DNA of 15,358 nt from an uncultured Eubacteriales bacterium (GCA_900555065.1 USJY01000007.1:1-15358); one strand, 5' to 3'. Shown: positions 8,432 through 15,041, numbered from the stretch's first letter. Made by a program: numbers and translations. The notes: a model not told the origin generated them from the sequence alone.

Positions 8432-8446
8432 AACGGAATATACGTT
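8432..8446. promoter_or_regulatory. Possible operator (AACG-N7-CGTT) at the glycosidase promoter
   Basis: A short interrupted palindrome, AACG-N7-CGTT, lies just downstream of the predicted transcription start (about 8448). Position and symmetry fit a repressor site, as expected for a sugar-induced exoenzyme, but no regulator gene is nearby and the site is short enough to be chance. Confidence 0.3.
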
Positions 8447-8454
8447 ATATGTGT

Positions 8455-8483
8455 ATTATATTTTGCCAATTTGTAAATGTAAA
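8455..8483 (-). promoter_or_regulatory. Sigma-A promoter of the glycosidase gene
   Basis: On the minus strand TTTACA (8478-8483) and TATAAT (8455-8460) are separated by 17 bases. The leader would be about 140 bases; it contains a few short inverted repeats but no riboswitch I recognise. The AT-rich stretch 8484-8652 upstream of this promoter shows no gene. Confidence 0.8.
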
Positions 8484-8652
8484 GCGCAAAAACGGCACTT
8501 GGTATAAAAAATATCCAGCCTTTTTTGTCGATATTTTGTTGCTTTTGTCCAGAGAATCTTTGCAATACAGATATTATTACCGTTTTGCGACCCAAAAAGC
8601 CTTATCGGTATCATAAACGCAATCGTTTTGTTTGCGCGGCGATTCTGCACAG

Positions 8653-8686
8653 CAAAAAAACGCTGAGGTTAAACCTCAGCGTTTTT
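8653..8686 (-). terminator. Rho-independent terminator of the CNNM/CorC-type gene
   Basis: The stem arm CGCTGAGGTT pairs with its complement across a very short loop and is flanked by A7 on one side and T5 on the other. The minus-strand transcript ends in a U7 tract 12 bases after the stop codon at 8698. The symmetric flanks would allow action on the plus strand too. Confidence 0.92.
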
Positions 8687-8697
8687 CATACAATATT

Positions 8698-10047
8698 TTA
8701 TTCGCTCTGCGCCTCGCTCTGGACCGCCGGCGCGGGTTCCAGCCTGCGCACGAGCACGGAGCGCGCCAGCGCGCCGTCCATCTGTTCTATTTTGAAATCG
8801 TAGCCGCCGTATTGCACGGACGGAATGGGACCTGCTGCGGGAATATATCCAAGCTGTGCAATGACAAACCCGCTCAGCGTATCGTGCAGATCCACATCCA
8901 CATCCAGCTTGAGCAGCTCGGCGACGTCGTCCATATCCACGCTGCCGTCAATACGGTAGCTGCCGTCGCCCAAATCCTGTATGTCTTCGAGATAGTCTAG
9001 TTCTATATCGCCGACAATCTCCTGAATAATATCCATCAGCGTAATAATGCCGGATGTACCGCCGTGTTCGTCCACGACGACCGCCATGGTGTTCTTTGTC
9101 TTTTTCATATCCTTAAACAGCTGCGAAAGGCTTGTGGATTCCATGACGAAGAAAGGCGGACGCATCACATCCCGCACCTTCGGCAGAGGCTGCCCCGGCA
9201 CGGAAACCGAGTACTGTGCAAGCACGTCCTTGGAATAGATTATGCCGACAATCGTGTCTTTGTTGTCCTCATATACGGGAAAGCGGCTGAAGCTGCTCTC
9301 GTTCATGAGCTTGACAACGTCCGGAATCGTCGCGTCGGCAGGGACGGCGAACATTTCCGTCCTGTGCGTCATGGCGTCTTCCACCAGCGTATCGGTGAAT
9401 TCAAAGACATTGGTGACGACCGCGGCCTCCGAATCCTCAATGGTGCCCTGTTCGTGGCCCTCGCGTACCAGGAGCAGGATTTCATCCTCCGTTACAGGCG
9501 CGTCTTCATCGTCCGGGGTAATGCCGAGCATGCGCAGCACCAGATTGGTCGACGCCGCCAGCAGCCGCACCAGGGGTTTCGTGAGCTTGGCCAGGATGTT
9601 GATGGGCGAAATGTACCTGCGCGCCACTTTTTCCGGATGAACCATCGCGAGCCGTTTCGGGACCAGTTCTCCGAATACAAGCATGAAATAGGTGATCAGA
9701 ATCGTAATCAGTACGATCGAACCGATGTCGATCGCGGACAGGGCGAATCCCGTGACGCCCATACTGGCCGCCCATCTTGTAATGGGTTCCGCCAGAGAGT
9801 CGGCCGCAAACGCGCCCGAGAGCAGGCCTGCCAGCGTGATACCGATCTGAATCGTCGATAGAAAATCGCTGGGCGCCTGCTTCATACGCAGTAACAGTTT
9901 CGTCTTCTTGTCGCCTTTGGCGGCCGCGTCCTTCAGCTTTGTTTCGCTGACGCCCATCATCGCGATTTCAGTGGACGCGAGAACTCCGTTTACTGCAATC
10001 AGCAGAATTGTGACGAGGATGGCCACCCATGGGTTGCCGTCTTCCAT
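8698..10047 (-). CDS. CNNM/DUF21-CBS-CorC family membrane protein (hemolysin C-like)
   Basis: A 449-residue integral membrane protein of the CNNM/CorC/HlyC superfamily, associated with Mg2+ (and Co2+) efflux or resistance. The DUF21/CNNM membrane domain spans about 5-185, with helices near 7-27, 62-82, 100-124 and the family mark FGELVPKRLA (125-134). Two CBS domains follow (about 222-280 with FSRFPVYEDNKDTIVGIIY, and 290-345 with MAVVVDEHGGTSGIITLMDI), then a CorC_HlyC domain (about 357-435). I chose the ATG at 10047: AGGAGG lies 12 bases upstream, slightly far. An in-frame TTG at 10104 abuts the promoter's -10 box, so it cannot be the start. It is transcribed alone between its own promoter and terminator. 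'Hemolysin' is a historical label with no evidence of lysis here. Confidence 0.95.
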   Translation of the reverse strand: MEDGNPWVAILVTILLIAVNGVLASTEIAMMGVSETKLKDAAAKGDKKTKLLLRMKQAPSDFLSTIQIGITLAGLLSGAFAADSLAEPITRWAASMGVTGFALSAIDIGSIVLITILITYFMLVFGELVPKRLAMVHPEKVARRYISPINILAKLTKPLVRLLAASTNLVLRMLGITPDDEDAPVTEDEILLLVREGHEQGTIEDSEAAVVTNVFEFTDTLVEDAMTHRTEMFAVPADATIPDVVKLMNESSFSRFPVYEDNKDTIVGIIYSKDVLAQYSVSVPGQPLPKVRDVMRPPFFVMESTSLSQLFKDMKKTKNTMAVVVDEHGGTSGIITLMDIIQEIVGDIELDYLEDIQDLGDGSYRIDGSVDMDDVAELLKLDVDVDLHDTLSGFVIAQLGYIPAAGPIPSVQYGGYDFKIEQMDGALARSVLVRRLEPAPAVQSEAQSE

Positions 10048-10095
10048 GATAAATAGTTCCCTCCTTGTGAATTGAAAAAAATAGTGGACGATATC

Positions 10096-10123
10096 ATTAT
10101 ACAAGGTTTACCGCTATTGTAAA
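10096..10123 (-). promoter_or_regulatory. Promoter of the CNNM/CorC-type gene, with A/T tract upstream
   Basis: On the minus strand TTTACA (10118-10123) is 16 bases from TATAAT (10096-10101). A long T/A-rich tract (about 10124-10142) sits just upstream of the -35 box, resembling an UP element. The following stretch to about 10300 is non-coding; TTGCGCC near 10153 and its complement near 10213 could form a long-range stem. Confidence 0.7.
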
Positions 10124-10303
10124 TATCAAAAAAATAAAAAATCACTGAAAATTGCGCCATTTTTACGATTCTTACTCGCTTATTCACAGTATTTCAGCAT
10201 TTTTCATCAAATCGGCGCAAATATGACTATAAACCGCGCGTCACATGCGTTCCGATACGCCGCATGGGACGCGCACCGCATTCAGAGGATCCCTTTCGCA
10301 TGC

Positions 10304-10322
10304 GCCGGCGGTTAACGCCGGC
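10304..10322. repeat. Short GC hairpin at the end of the pseudogene
   Basis: The arm GCCGGCG pairs with its complement across a five-base loop. No U-tract follows on the minus strand; on the plus strand a weak AT-rich tail follows. It may be a remnant terminator of the decayed gene. Confidence 0.4.
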
Positions 10323-10686
10323 AATAATTTCATTCTTACAACGGATTTTAAAACGTTTACAACACCATTCTGGCCGGGATGGAGACGGACACGGCGCAGA
10401 GGAGACGATTGACCATGCGTTTTTTCGGATTCGGCCTGGAAATATGCGGATCCGCGCCGTACAGGGGAATTCGGCCTTGCCGGATCGTCGGCCATAATCA
10501 ACCCGGTAAAGCCCAGCCCGCAGCGAAGAAGCTCGTGTACGGGGGCGGAAACGGATGCGGGGGCCCCTTCCCGTGTTGCGCCCGTACCGATCCGTTCCAG
10601 ACGGTACGGGTCCCCCCCCCAAAAAAAGTCTCCACACCGTAAAATTGCAGCCGTTCCCGGCTGAACGGGCAGACCTCCCGCATCGG
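10310..10686 (-). pseudogene. Decayed fragment of a family 3 glycoside hydrolase (NagZ-like beta-N-acetylhexosaminidase)
   Basis: No intact gene fills 10124-10704, but minus-strand translation shows a GH3/NagZ signature: APASVSAPVHELLR then LGFTGLIMADD at 10484-10567, close to the family's PASLS..HELLRxELGFTGLIMTDD, where the Asp pair begins the segment leading to the active site. A likely C-terminal helix (VLKSVVRMKL) lies at 10325-10363. An upstream piece, MREVCPF...FYGVETFF (to 10683), is in another frame, and the two meet at a T7G9 run (minus strand; 10612-10627). The N-terminal two thirds of NagZ are absent, including the KHFPGHG substrate site. Expected residues after the DD pair do not follow, so further damage is likely. 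NagZ recycles peptidoglycan fragments; this remnant should be inactive. Assignment rests on motif recognition only. Confidence 0.5.
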
Positions 10687-10704
10687 TCGGCGAAACGCCG
10701 CAGG

Positions 10705-10971
10705 CTACCACTCCAAAACATCGGACACGGGCGCATCCTGGCCATATGCGGCGAAAAAATCCCCGAACGACGAGACGCGGTTAAACTGCCGCAGCACGAT
10801 TATAAAAACCGTTATTGCCATCACAAAAATAAAAATGAAAACAAGCCAGACGAGCAGCTTTGGCCCGCCTCTGTTCTTTTGCTCGTTTTCCGCTTTCGGT
10901 TTTTCTACAGCGCTCCCGCAGTATTCGCAGATCTCTCCGCGCAGCTGCGCGCCGCAGTTCGGGCATTTCAT
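10705..10971 (-). CDS. Small zinc-ribbon membrane protein
   Basis: An 88-residue protein with an N-terminal zinc ribbon, CPNC at residues 3-6 and CEYC at 15-18 (four cysteine ligands), a charged linker (22-36), one membrane helix (about 38-61) and a short C-terminal tail. This layout is common in Firmicutes, usually as uncharacterised zinc-ribbon domain proteins; no enzymatic role can be assigned. The ATG at 10971 follows GAGGAG about 9 bases upstream. It has its own promoter, divergent from the inositol-phosphatase operon. The NagZ-like remnant lies 20 bases downstream, suggesting the two once formed an operon or that this protein has been shortened; the usual family length varies too much to tell. 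Confidence 0.85.
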   Translation of the reverse strand: MKCPNCGAQLRGEICEYCGSAVEKPKAENEQKNRGGPKLLVWLVFIFIFVMAITVFIIVLRQFNRVSSFGDFFAAYGQDAPVSDVLEW

Positions 10972-11006
10972 AGCGGCACTCTCCTCTTTGTATTTTTCTT
11001 AAATAT

Positions 11007-11036
11007 ATTATAGTATATATCCCCGGACGTTGACAA
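11007..11036 (-). promoter_or_regulatory. Promoter of the zinc-ribbon gene
   Basis: On the minus strand TTGTCA (11031-11036) is 18 bases from TATAAT (11007-11012), giving a leader of about 30 bases. It is divergent from the promoter at 11099-11126, and the 60 bases between them contain overlapping inverted repeats (TTTTGC/GCAAAA). Confidence 0.7.
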
Positions 11037-11098
11037 GCGAGCGCGCGCATTTTGCCGATTTGCACCGCGCAAAATGTCGGCAGCCGGGGCGCGGGCTC

Positions 11099-11126
11099 TT
11101 GTAATTCTATCATCCTTTGATATAAT
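11099..11126 (+). promoter_or_regulatory. Extended -10 promoter of the inositol-phosphatase-family operon
   Basis: TTGTAA (11099-11104) lies 16 bases from TATAAT (11121-11126), which is preceded by TGA as an extended -10 element. Transcription would start near 11133, about 30 bases before the ATG at 11163. Confidence 0.75.
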
Positions 11127-11162
11127 ATAAAAAAACAGGCTGCAAACAAAAGGGGTGGAACT

Positions 11163-11927
11163 ATGGATTATTCACAGGCGGAAAGCCTTGTGCTTCAGAC
11201 AAAGGAAATTATTGACGCCAAACGCGGTTTGCAAATCCGGCAAAAGGGCGAAGCGGATTTTGTCACGGACGTCGACCTGGCGATAAGCAGTTTTCTGAAG
11301 CAGCATCTGTACGAGCTGTATCCAAAAACCGCGTTTTTTTCCGAAGAGGACGGGAGCGGCCTGCGCGACGACTGCTGGGTCCTGGATCCGATCGACGGAA
11401 CTACGAACCTGATTTACGGATACAATCTGAGTTCCGTATCGCTGGCGCATTATGTAAATGGAGACATCGCGTTCGGCATCGTGTACAATCCTTTCACCAA
11501 TGAAGTTTTTACAGCGCGCAAGGGACATGGCGCATATTACAATCACACGCAGCGACTGCACGCCAGCGGCAGGCGCATAGACAAAAGCCTTATCGAATTC
11601 GGCGCGGGGTGTACGCATAAGGAGTTTGCCGACGACAATTTTGCGCTCGTTAAGGAGATTTTCAAAAGCTGTCTGGATATACGCAGAATCTGTTCCTCCG
11701 CGCTCGACCTTTGTTATATCGCGGCGGGACGCATCGACGGTTACTTTGAAAAGCTGCTGCAACCCTGGGATATCGCGGCGGGATACCTGATCCTGCGCGA
11801 AGCAGGCGGCCGTGTCACCGATTACAGCGGCGGTGGCATTCAATTTGCAGCGCCCACCTCTCTTGTCGCGAGCAACGGTGTAATCCATGCGTTTCTTTTA
11901 GACGCCATCAAGAAATACAACGGGTGA
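11163..11927 (+). CDS. Inositol monophosphatase family protein
   Basis: A 254-residue Mg2+-dependent sugar-phosphate phosphatase of the IMPase/CysQ/FBPase superfamily, cytoplasmic. Metal site motifs are complete: DFVTDVD (32-38), FFSEEDG with Glu61/Glu62, the hallmark DPIDGTTN (75-82) with Asp75 and Asp78, and QPWDIAAG with Asp203. Substrates in this family include inositol-1-phosphate, 3'-phosphoadenosine-5'-phosphate and fructose-1,6-bisphosphate; the sequence alone does not decide. The ATG at 11163 follows AGGGGTGG. Its TGA overlaps a possible GTG of the next gene, and no terminator intervenes, so the two are one operon. Confidence 0.94.
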   Translation: MDYSQAESLVLQTKEIIDAKRGLQIRQKGEADFVTDVDLAISSFLKQHLYELYPKTAFFSEEDGSGLRDDCWVLDPIDGTTNLIYGYNLSSVSLAHYVNGDIAFGIVYNPFTNEVFTARKGHGAYYNHTQRLHASGRRIDKSLIEFGAGCTHKEFADDNFALVKEIFKSCLDIRRICSSALDLCYIAAGRIDGYFEKLLQPWDIAAGYLILREAGGRVTDYSGGGIQFAAPTSLVASNGVIHAFLLDAIKKYNG

Positions 11928-11932
11928 TTACT

Positions 11933-12784
11933 ATGGATAATATCGGATCTACCAACGTGCATTACAAAAATATTTCAGCCATCTCCGTATCCATTCTGCT
12001 GGTAATATTCCAGGCCTACCTGATGTTGATTCTGGGCGGCTTCGACATCTTTAATTTTTCCATGCTGCAGGACGATATCATCCGGTACATAATACAGATC
12101 CTGGTCCAGCTGGTTGCCTTCAGCGTTCTATACACGGTGATCTATGCGGTTGTGAAAAAAATATACTGCCAAAAATGGATCCGGGAAAACAAAAAAATAT
12201 GGATTAAGGGATTCTGGCTGCACATCCATGTAAAAAAAGAAATACGGATCGGCACGGTGGAGATTCGCCAGAATTTCAACACCGTTAACGCGAAAGGGCA
12301 CAATATCCGACCGGGCGTGGAGGAAACCAAAACCCCGCCGAAAGAGACTACGTGGTTCTATACTCTATGCAAAGTGGTGGACGACGACTCCGTCCGCGAT
12401 TTTGTCGGTTGTTATCAGGCCAGCAACATATCGCAGCAGACCACGAAAGACGGCATTCACGTCATGCAGATTATCGGCTGCGACAGCAAAACGGGGTTTG
12501 CAAACCGCATGGTCGGCGTTTTCCGGGATACCGTGCGTATCAATCCCGACAGCGTCGTGGATATCGGCGACCAGGCGGGACAGCTGTATTTTTTCCGTAT
12601 TTCGGAAAAGTGCAAACACTATTTGTTCGACAACAGCGGGTTTCGGTACGACAAATTGGCCGATCTGCACAACAACGCGGAGTTTGCGGACGAGCCTTAT
12701 GTAATCGAACTCAAAAAACACTTAAAAAGCAGCCGTTCGCAGACGGTTCATCCCGTTGAAAAAGAAGAGCTTTTGGTCCCGTGA
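11933..12784 (+). CDS. Unrecognised membrane protein: two helices plus beta-rich cytosolic domain (Cap15-like layout)
   Basis: A 283-residue protein that I do not recognise with confidence. Two membrane helices (about 16-38 and 50-75) are followed by a basic stretch (KKIYCQKWIRENKK, 75-88) and a soluble domain of alternating hydrophobic residues typical of beta-strands. It contains FWLHIHVKK (94-102), GTVEIRQNFNTVNAKGHNI (107-125), WFYTLCKV (141-148), FVGCYQASN (157-165) and NRMVGVFRDT (191-200), and ends in a charged tail. A 2TM plus small beta-barrel layout is known from the CBASS effector Cap15, but there is no cyclase gene here, so this is only a structural analogy. The ATG at 11933 is 5 bases past the previous stop; a GTG at 11924 overlaps that stop and would add three residues. 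Only a weak ribosome site (GGTG) is seen, so translation is probably coupled to the phosphatase gene. Confidence 0.75.
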   Translation: MDNIGSTNVHYKNISAISVSILLVIFQAYLMLILGGFDIFNFSMLQDDIIRYIIQILVQLVAFSVLYTVIYAVVKKIYCQKWIRENKKIWIKGFWLHIHVKKEIRIGTVEIRQNFNTVNAKGHNIRPGVEETKTPPKETTWFYTLCKVVDDDSVRDFVGCYQASNISQQTTKDGIHVMQIIGCDSKTGFANRMVGVFRDTVRINPDSVVDIGDQAGQLYFFRISEKCKHYLFDNSGFRYDKLADLHNNAEFADEPYVIELKKHLKSSRSQTVHPVEKEELLVP

Positions 12785-12800
12785 CCAAAAGCTCTTCTTT
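12761..12800. terminator. Bidirectional terminator between converging genes
   Basis: An 18-bp perfect stem (12761-12778 with 12783-12800) and a four-base loop that contains the first base of the plus-strand stop codon. A-rich and T-rich flanks give U-tracts in both directions. It ends both the plus-strand operon and the minus-strand gene whose stop is at 12800-12802. Confidence 0.9.
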
Positions 12801-13416
12801 CAGTTTGCACCCGGTAATTCCTCTATTTTTTCCAGCAGACGTATGTATTGACCCAGCATTTCCTTTTTATAAGGGTCCTGTGTGCTTTCCAGCGCGATCA
12901 GATCCATTTTGGAACAGGTTTTCGGTTCGCTGACTACGGCATTTTGCAAATCTATTTGATAGTAGATCATATCCAGGGTTCCCTTGCCGGACGCATCCTC
13001 AAAGTAAAGAAATAATCGTAAGCGTACCGTGTCCCTTCGTCGAAAGTTGTAACCGGCATACCTGTTTTTATATTTCCAACATAGTATTTATCCATAGTAG
13101 ATATGTCGCAGCCGGCAACAAGGTATTCTCCATCCTGCAATACAATCACGGAGAATTCACGGGGACGGCCTGTAACAAATTTAATATTGGGGAAATACTG
13201 CTGAACTTTCATGCTTCCAAAGGTGTACGTGCACTTTTCAGTGCTGGGCTCGATGGTGTAATTAATCGGTTTGAATATTTCCTCCAGCTCGGCCTGCTGT
13301 TTTGACAGGCGTATCTGCATAATCCCTGTAATACAGCTGAAAATAAAGGCCAGCAGAGAGACGGCGACCGACGTGGTCTGTACGATATTATGAAATGCGG
13401 ATTTTTCTTTTTTCAT
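12800..13416 (-). pseudogene. Membrane-anchored protein of unknown function, interrupted by one -1 frameshift
   Basis: Two consecutive minus-strand reading frames make one protein-like product of 205 residues if a single -1 shift occurs at TTC TTT ACT (13003-13011). Frame one (137 residues) has a membrane helix (about 12-34), a short coiled-coil-like KQQAELEEIF (39-48) and an extracellular or cytosolic beta-rich part. It would otherwise end after 149 residues with an atypical Arg/Pro-rich tail. The second frame continues naturally with YFEDASGKGTLDMIYYQIDL and an acidic helical end (KKEMLGQYIRLLEKIEELPG) to the stop at 12800. One missing T in a T-run would explain it: either a real inactivating deletion or an assembly error. 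The ATG at 13416 follows AAGGGTGG. The family is not recognised. Confidence 0.75.
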
Positions 13417-13445
13417 ATACGTCCACCCTTTACAGTTTTGCATTC

Positions 13446-13475
13446 ATAATAACATACGAACGGTATTTGGAGCAA
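13446..13475 (-). promoter_or_regulatory. Possible extended -10 promoter of the frameshifted gene
   Basis: On the minus strand TTGCTC (13470-13475) is 18 bases from TATTAT (13446-13451), preceded by TGT as an extended -10. The -35 box lies inside the palindrome at 13469-13493. Confidence 0.45.
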
Positions 13476-13493
13476 GCGTTAAACGCTTGCTCC
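13469..13493. repeat. Perfect 11-bp palindrome between nucleotidase and the frameshifted gene
   Basis: The arm GGAGCAAGCGT pairs with its complement across a three-base loop. It lies 28 bases after the nucleotidase stop and overlaps the next gene's predicted -35 box. There is no U-tract in either direction, which argues against a simple terminator. A related imperfect palindrome lies at 14137-14157 upstream of the nucleotidase gene. Confidence 0.65.
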
Positions 13494-13521
13494 GCAGGTT
13501 ATCTTTAGATTCTATATCGCT

Positions 13522-14094
13522 CTATGCCAGCTCATGTTCTATGCGAATTACCTCTTCAACCGCTTCCGTCCAGTCGGAAACCCGGGGAAACTCAGTTTTC
13601 ATATTTTGATTGCCCTTGCTGTTAAAGACGATCGCAACAATACCGCTTTTCGCAACAGCGGCACAATTTGCAGGTAAATCATCGATCAAAACAGAAATAT
13701 CTTCCGCAAGACACGCGCCCGCTTTATCCAAAGTGCAGATCAATTTATCATAGACGACGCCGCCTTTCGCAAGCTCTTCTTCAGTAGTTTTGTAGGGATC
13801 CGTATAAAAATCGGCAGTCCGGCCCGTAATGATTACGATTCTATGACCGCGTTCACGCAGTCTGCGGACTCCGACAGCGGCATCCGGCTTAAAAGGCGTA
13901 TCAACCACAACATGGTCAAAATACGTTTTACAAAATCCTATTTCGTCTATTTTCCACGCTTCCGGGAGAGTACTGTATGAAATGCCCTTGCTTCTCAATT
14001 CGTTTTCATCCGCGCCGAAATACTCCGCAACAAAAGGCAGGAAATAATCAAACGAATCGGTCAGCGTGTCATCAATATCGATAGCTATATTCAT
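13522..14094 (-). CDS. HAD-family 5'-nucleotidase / 5'(3')-deoxyribonucleotidase-like protein (NT5C type)
   Basis: A 190-residue cytoplasmic haloacid-dehalogenase-type phosphatase related to the NT5C family (PF06941), which removes phosphate from (deoxy)nucleoside monophosphates. HAD motif I is DIDDTLTDSF (6-15), with Asp6 the nucleophile and Asp8 the acid/base. Motif II is IITGRT (88-93), and motif IV is VLIDDLPANC (135-144) with the metal-binding Asp pair 138/139. A helical cap lies between motifs I and II. I chose the ATG at 14094 because AAGGGA lies upstream and motif I must be near the N-terminus; the open frame continues to 14238 but that extension falls in repeat-rich non-coding DNA. 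The nucleotide substrate is unproven. Confidence 0.9.
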   Translation of the reverse strand: MNIAIDIDDTLTDSFDYFLPFVAEYFGADENELRSKGISYSTLPEAWKIDEIGFCKTYFDHVVVDTPFKPDAAVGVRRLRERGHRIVIITGRTADFYTDPYKTTEEELAKGGVVYDKLICTLDKAGACLAEDISVLIDDLPANCAAVAKSGIVAIVFNSKGNQNMKTEFPRVSDWTEAVEEVIRIEHELA

Positions 14095-14130
14095 ATAAAC
14101 ATTCCCTTGTGCTTTATTATCGCTCTTATC

Positions 14131-14159
14131 ATAACAGAGCAAGCGTATGCTTGTCTCAA
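14131..14159 (-). promoter_or_regulatory. Possible promoter of the nucleotidase gene with palindrome in the spacer
   Basis: On the minus strand TTGAGA (14154-14159) is 17 bases from TGTTAT (14131-14136), a fair -10. An imperfect palindrome, GAGCAAGC-gtat-GCTTG(T)CTC at 14137-14157, fills the spacer, as a repressor site would. An alternative is TTGCTC with TAATAA slightly downstream. Neither -10 is strong. Confidence 0.4.
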
Positions 14160-14184
14160 CACAGACGCTCCAAAATGCGAAAAT

Positions 14185-14233
14185 CGCCTCTTCACAAAGA
14201 GTTGGCAGCAAGCGGGCCTGTCGGGAAGAGGCG
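14185..14233. repeat. Interrupted inverted repeat with AGTTGGCAGCAAGC motif
   Basis: CGCCTCTTC (14185-14193) and its exact complement (14225-14233) enclose AGAGTTGGCAGCAAGCGG. The inner motif recurs as AAAAGTTGGCAGCAAGCCGG near 14595 and, degenerate, near 14915. This is one of several copies of a scattered intergenic repeat in 14160-15040. Confidence 0.5.
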
Positions 14234-14590
14234 TGCAACTGGACCGGCTACTCTCGCGCGGCTTGATCTCTGCGGCAAAGGCGGAACAGTGGAGCGGGAC
14301 TAAATTTTCATGAACCGGAAAAACAGAACGAACTGCGCTCATTTCGACAAGTATGCTATACAAAAATATATTTTGATCGCACAGGCGAATCTGACGCGCG
14401 AGCAGCAGCACGCGCTGTCGCAAGTGCGCATACAACCGAATAAGTGCGCCGAACGTGACCTTGACGAAAGGAAGCGCGAAATGTGAATGCCATAGCATAA
14501 GAAGATGACGGAGCAAAGCGAACTTTACTCCATCATGTAAAAAATAGCGAAAAAGTTGCCTGCGGAATATTTTGCTGCATGCTCGAACCC
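14234..14590. other. Non-coding stretch without a recognised gene
   Basis: Open frames cross this stretch on both strands, but none has a ribosome site or protein-like composition. It contains degenerate forms of the repeat seen further right (for example GTGCGCATAC, GAACGTGACCTTG and AAAGTTGCCTGCGG). Nothing else is identifiable. Confidence 0.5.
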
Positions 14591-14697
14591 GCAAAAAGTT
14601 GGCAGCAAGCCGGAGCATCGCGAGCGCGTTTACAAGCGGGCAGCGAAGGTGCAGCGTGACCTTTTTCGGATAAGGAGACGCAGCGGCATGGGCGCGC
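14591..14697. repeat. Degenerate intergenic repeat, copy A
   Basis: Begins GCAAAAAGTTGGCAGCAAGC, continues with GAGCGCG, then CAGCGTGACCTTTTTCGG, ATAAGGAGACGCAGCGGC and GGGCGCGC. The same order of blocks occurs in copy B (14911-15018), with different outer arms that can pair within each copy. Confidence 0.5.
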
Positions 14698-14705
14698 CGG
14701 TAACT

Positions 14706-14849
14706 CAAGCGATGCGCAGACTATATTGGGGGTCCCCGCAAAGACGCCGGCTTTGCGGGGTAAGGAGGAGCAACGGAGTGAATGAGAGACGGCGTTTGCT
14801 TTAAAAAAGAAAACGCCGTCGCGAACGATACGCAGTCCGCGACGACGTG
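14706..14849. repeat. 145-bp structured repeat unit, copy 1
   Basis: Near-identical to 15042-15186, differing at only a few positions (one G/A change and one-base T- or A-run differences). The unit contains three stems: CCCCGCAAAG with CTTTGCGGGG, GACGGCGTTT with AAACGCCGTC, and GTCGCG with CGCGAC. It also has GGAGGAGC...GAATG, which mimics a ribosome site and start codon, but no protein-like frame follows. Confidence 0.9.
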
Positions 14850-14910
14850 TCTAAGGACTATAAAAAGAAATATTTGCGTTTTTGTCGGATGGTGTTAAAC
14901 TCCCCATCCT

Positions 14911-15018
14911 GCAAAAAGTTAGTAGCGCCGCGGAGTCGTCATGAGCGCACTTGCAAGCGAACAGCCGCAGCAAGCGTGACTTTTGGGGCAAAGGAGGAGC
15001 AATGGCGTAAGTGCGCTC
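14911..15018. repeat. Degenerate intergenic repeat, copy B
   Basis: Begins GCAAAAAGTTAGTAGCG. GAGCGCACTT (14944-14953) and its exact complement (15009-15018) enclose CAAGCGAACAGC, GCGTGACTTTTGGGG and AAAGGAGGAGCAATGGCG. The block order matches copy A, while the pairing arms differ in sequence, so the structure is kept although the bases change. Confidence 0.6.
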
Positions 15019-15041
15019 TGATTTTTGTAAAAAAATCGGAG

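Noticed and set aside
8335..8595. Possible 86-residue minus-strand protein upstream of the glycosidase
   Set aside because: It contains the promoter of the glycosidase gene within it, has no ribosome site and shows no protein-like pattern.
10227..10745. 172-residue minus-strand open frame as an intact gene
   Set aside because: It overlaps the end of the zinc-ribbon gene and is Arg/Cys-rich; the GH3-like signal is in a different frame, so the long frame is a by-product of GC-rich sequence.
14095..14708. Long open frames on the minus strand upstream of the nucleotidase gene
   Set aside because: They run through repeat-rich DNA, lack ribosome sites, and have Arg/Leu/Ser-rich composition without recognisable domains; the N-terminal extension of the nucleotidase to 14238 is rejected for the same reason.
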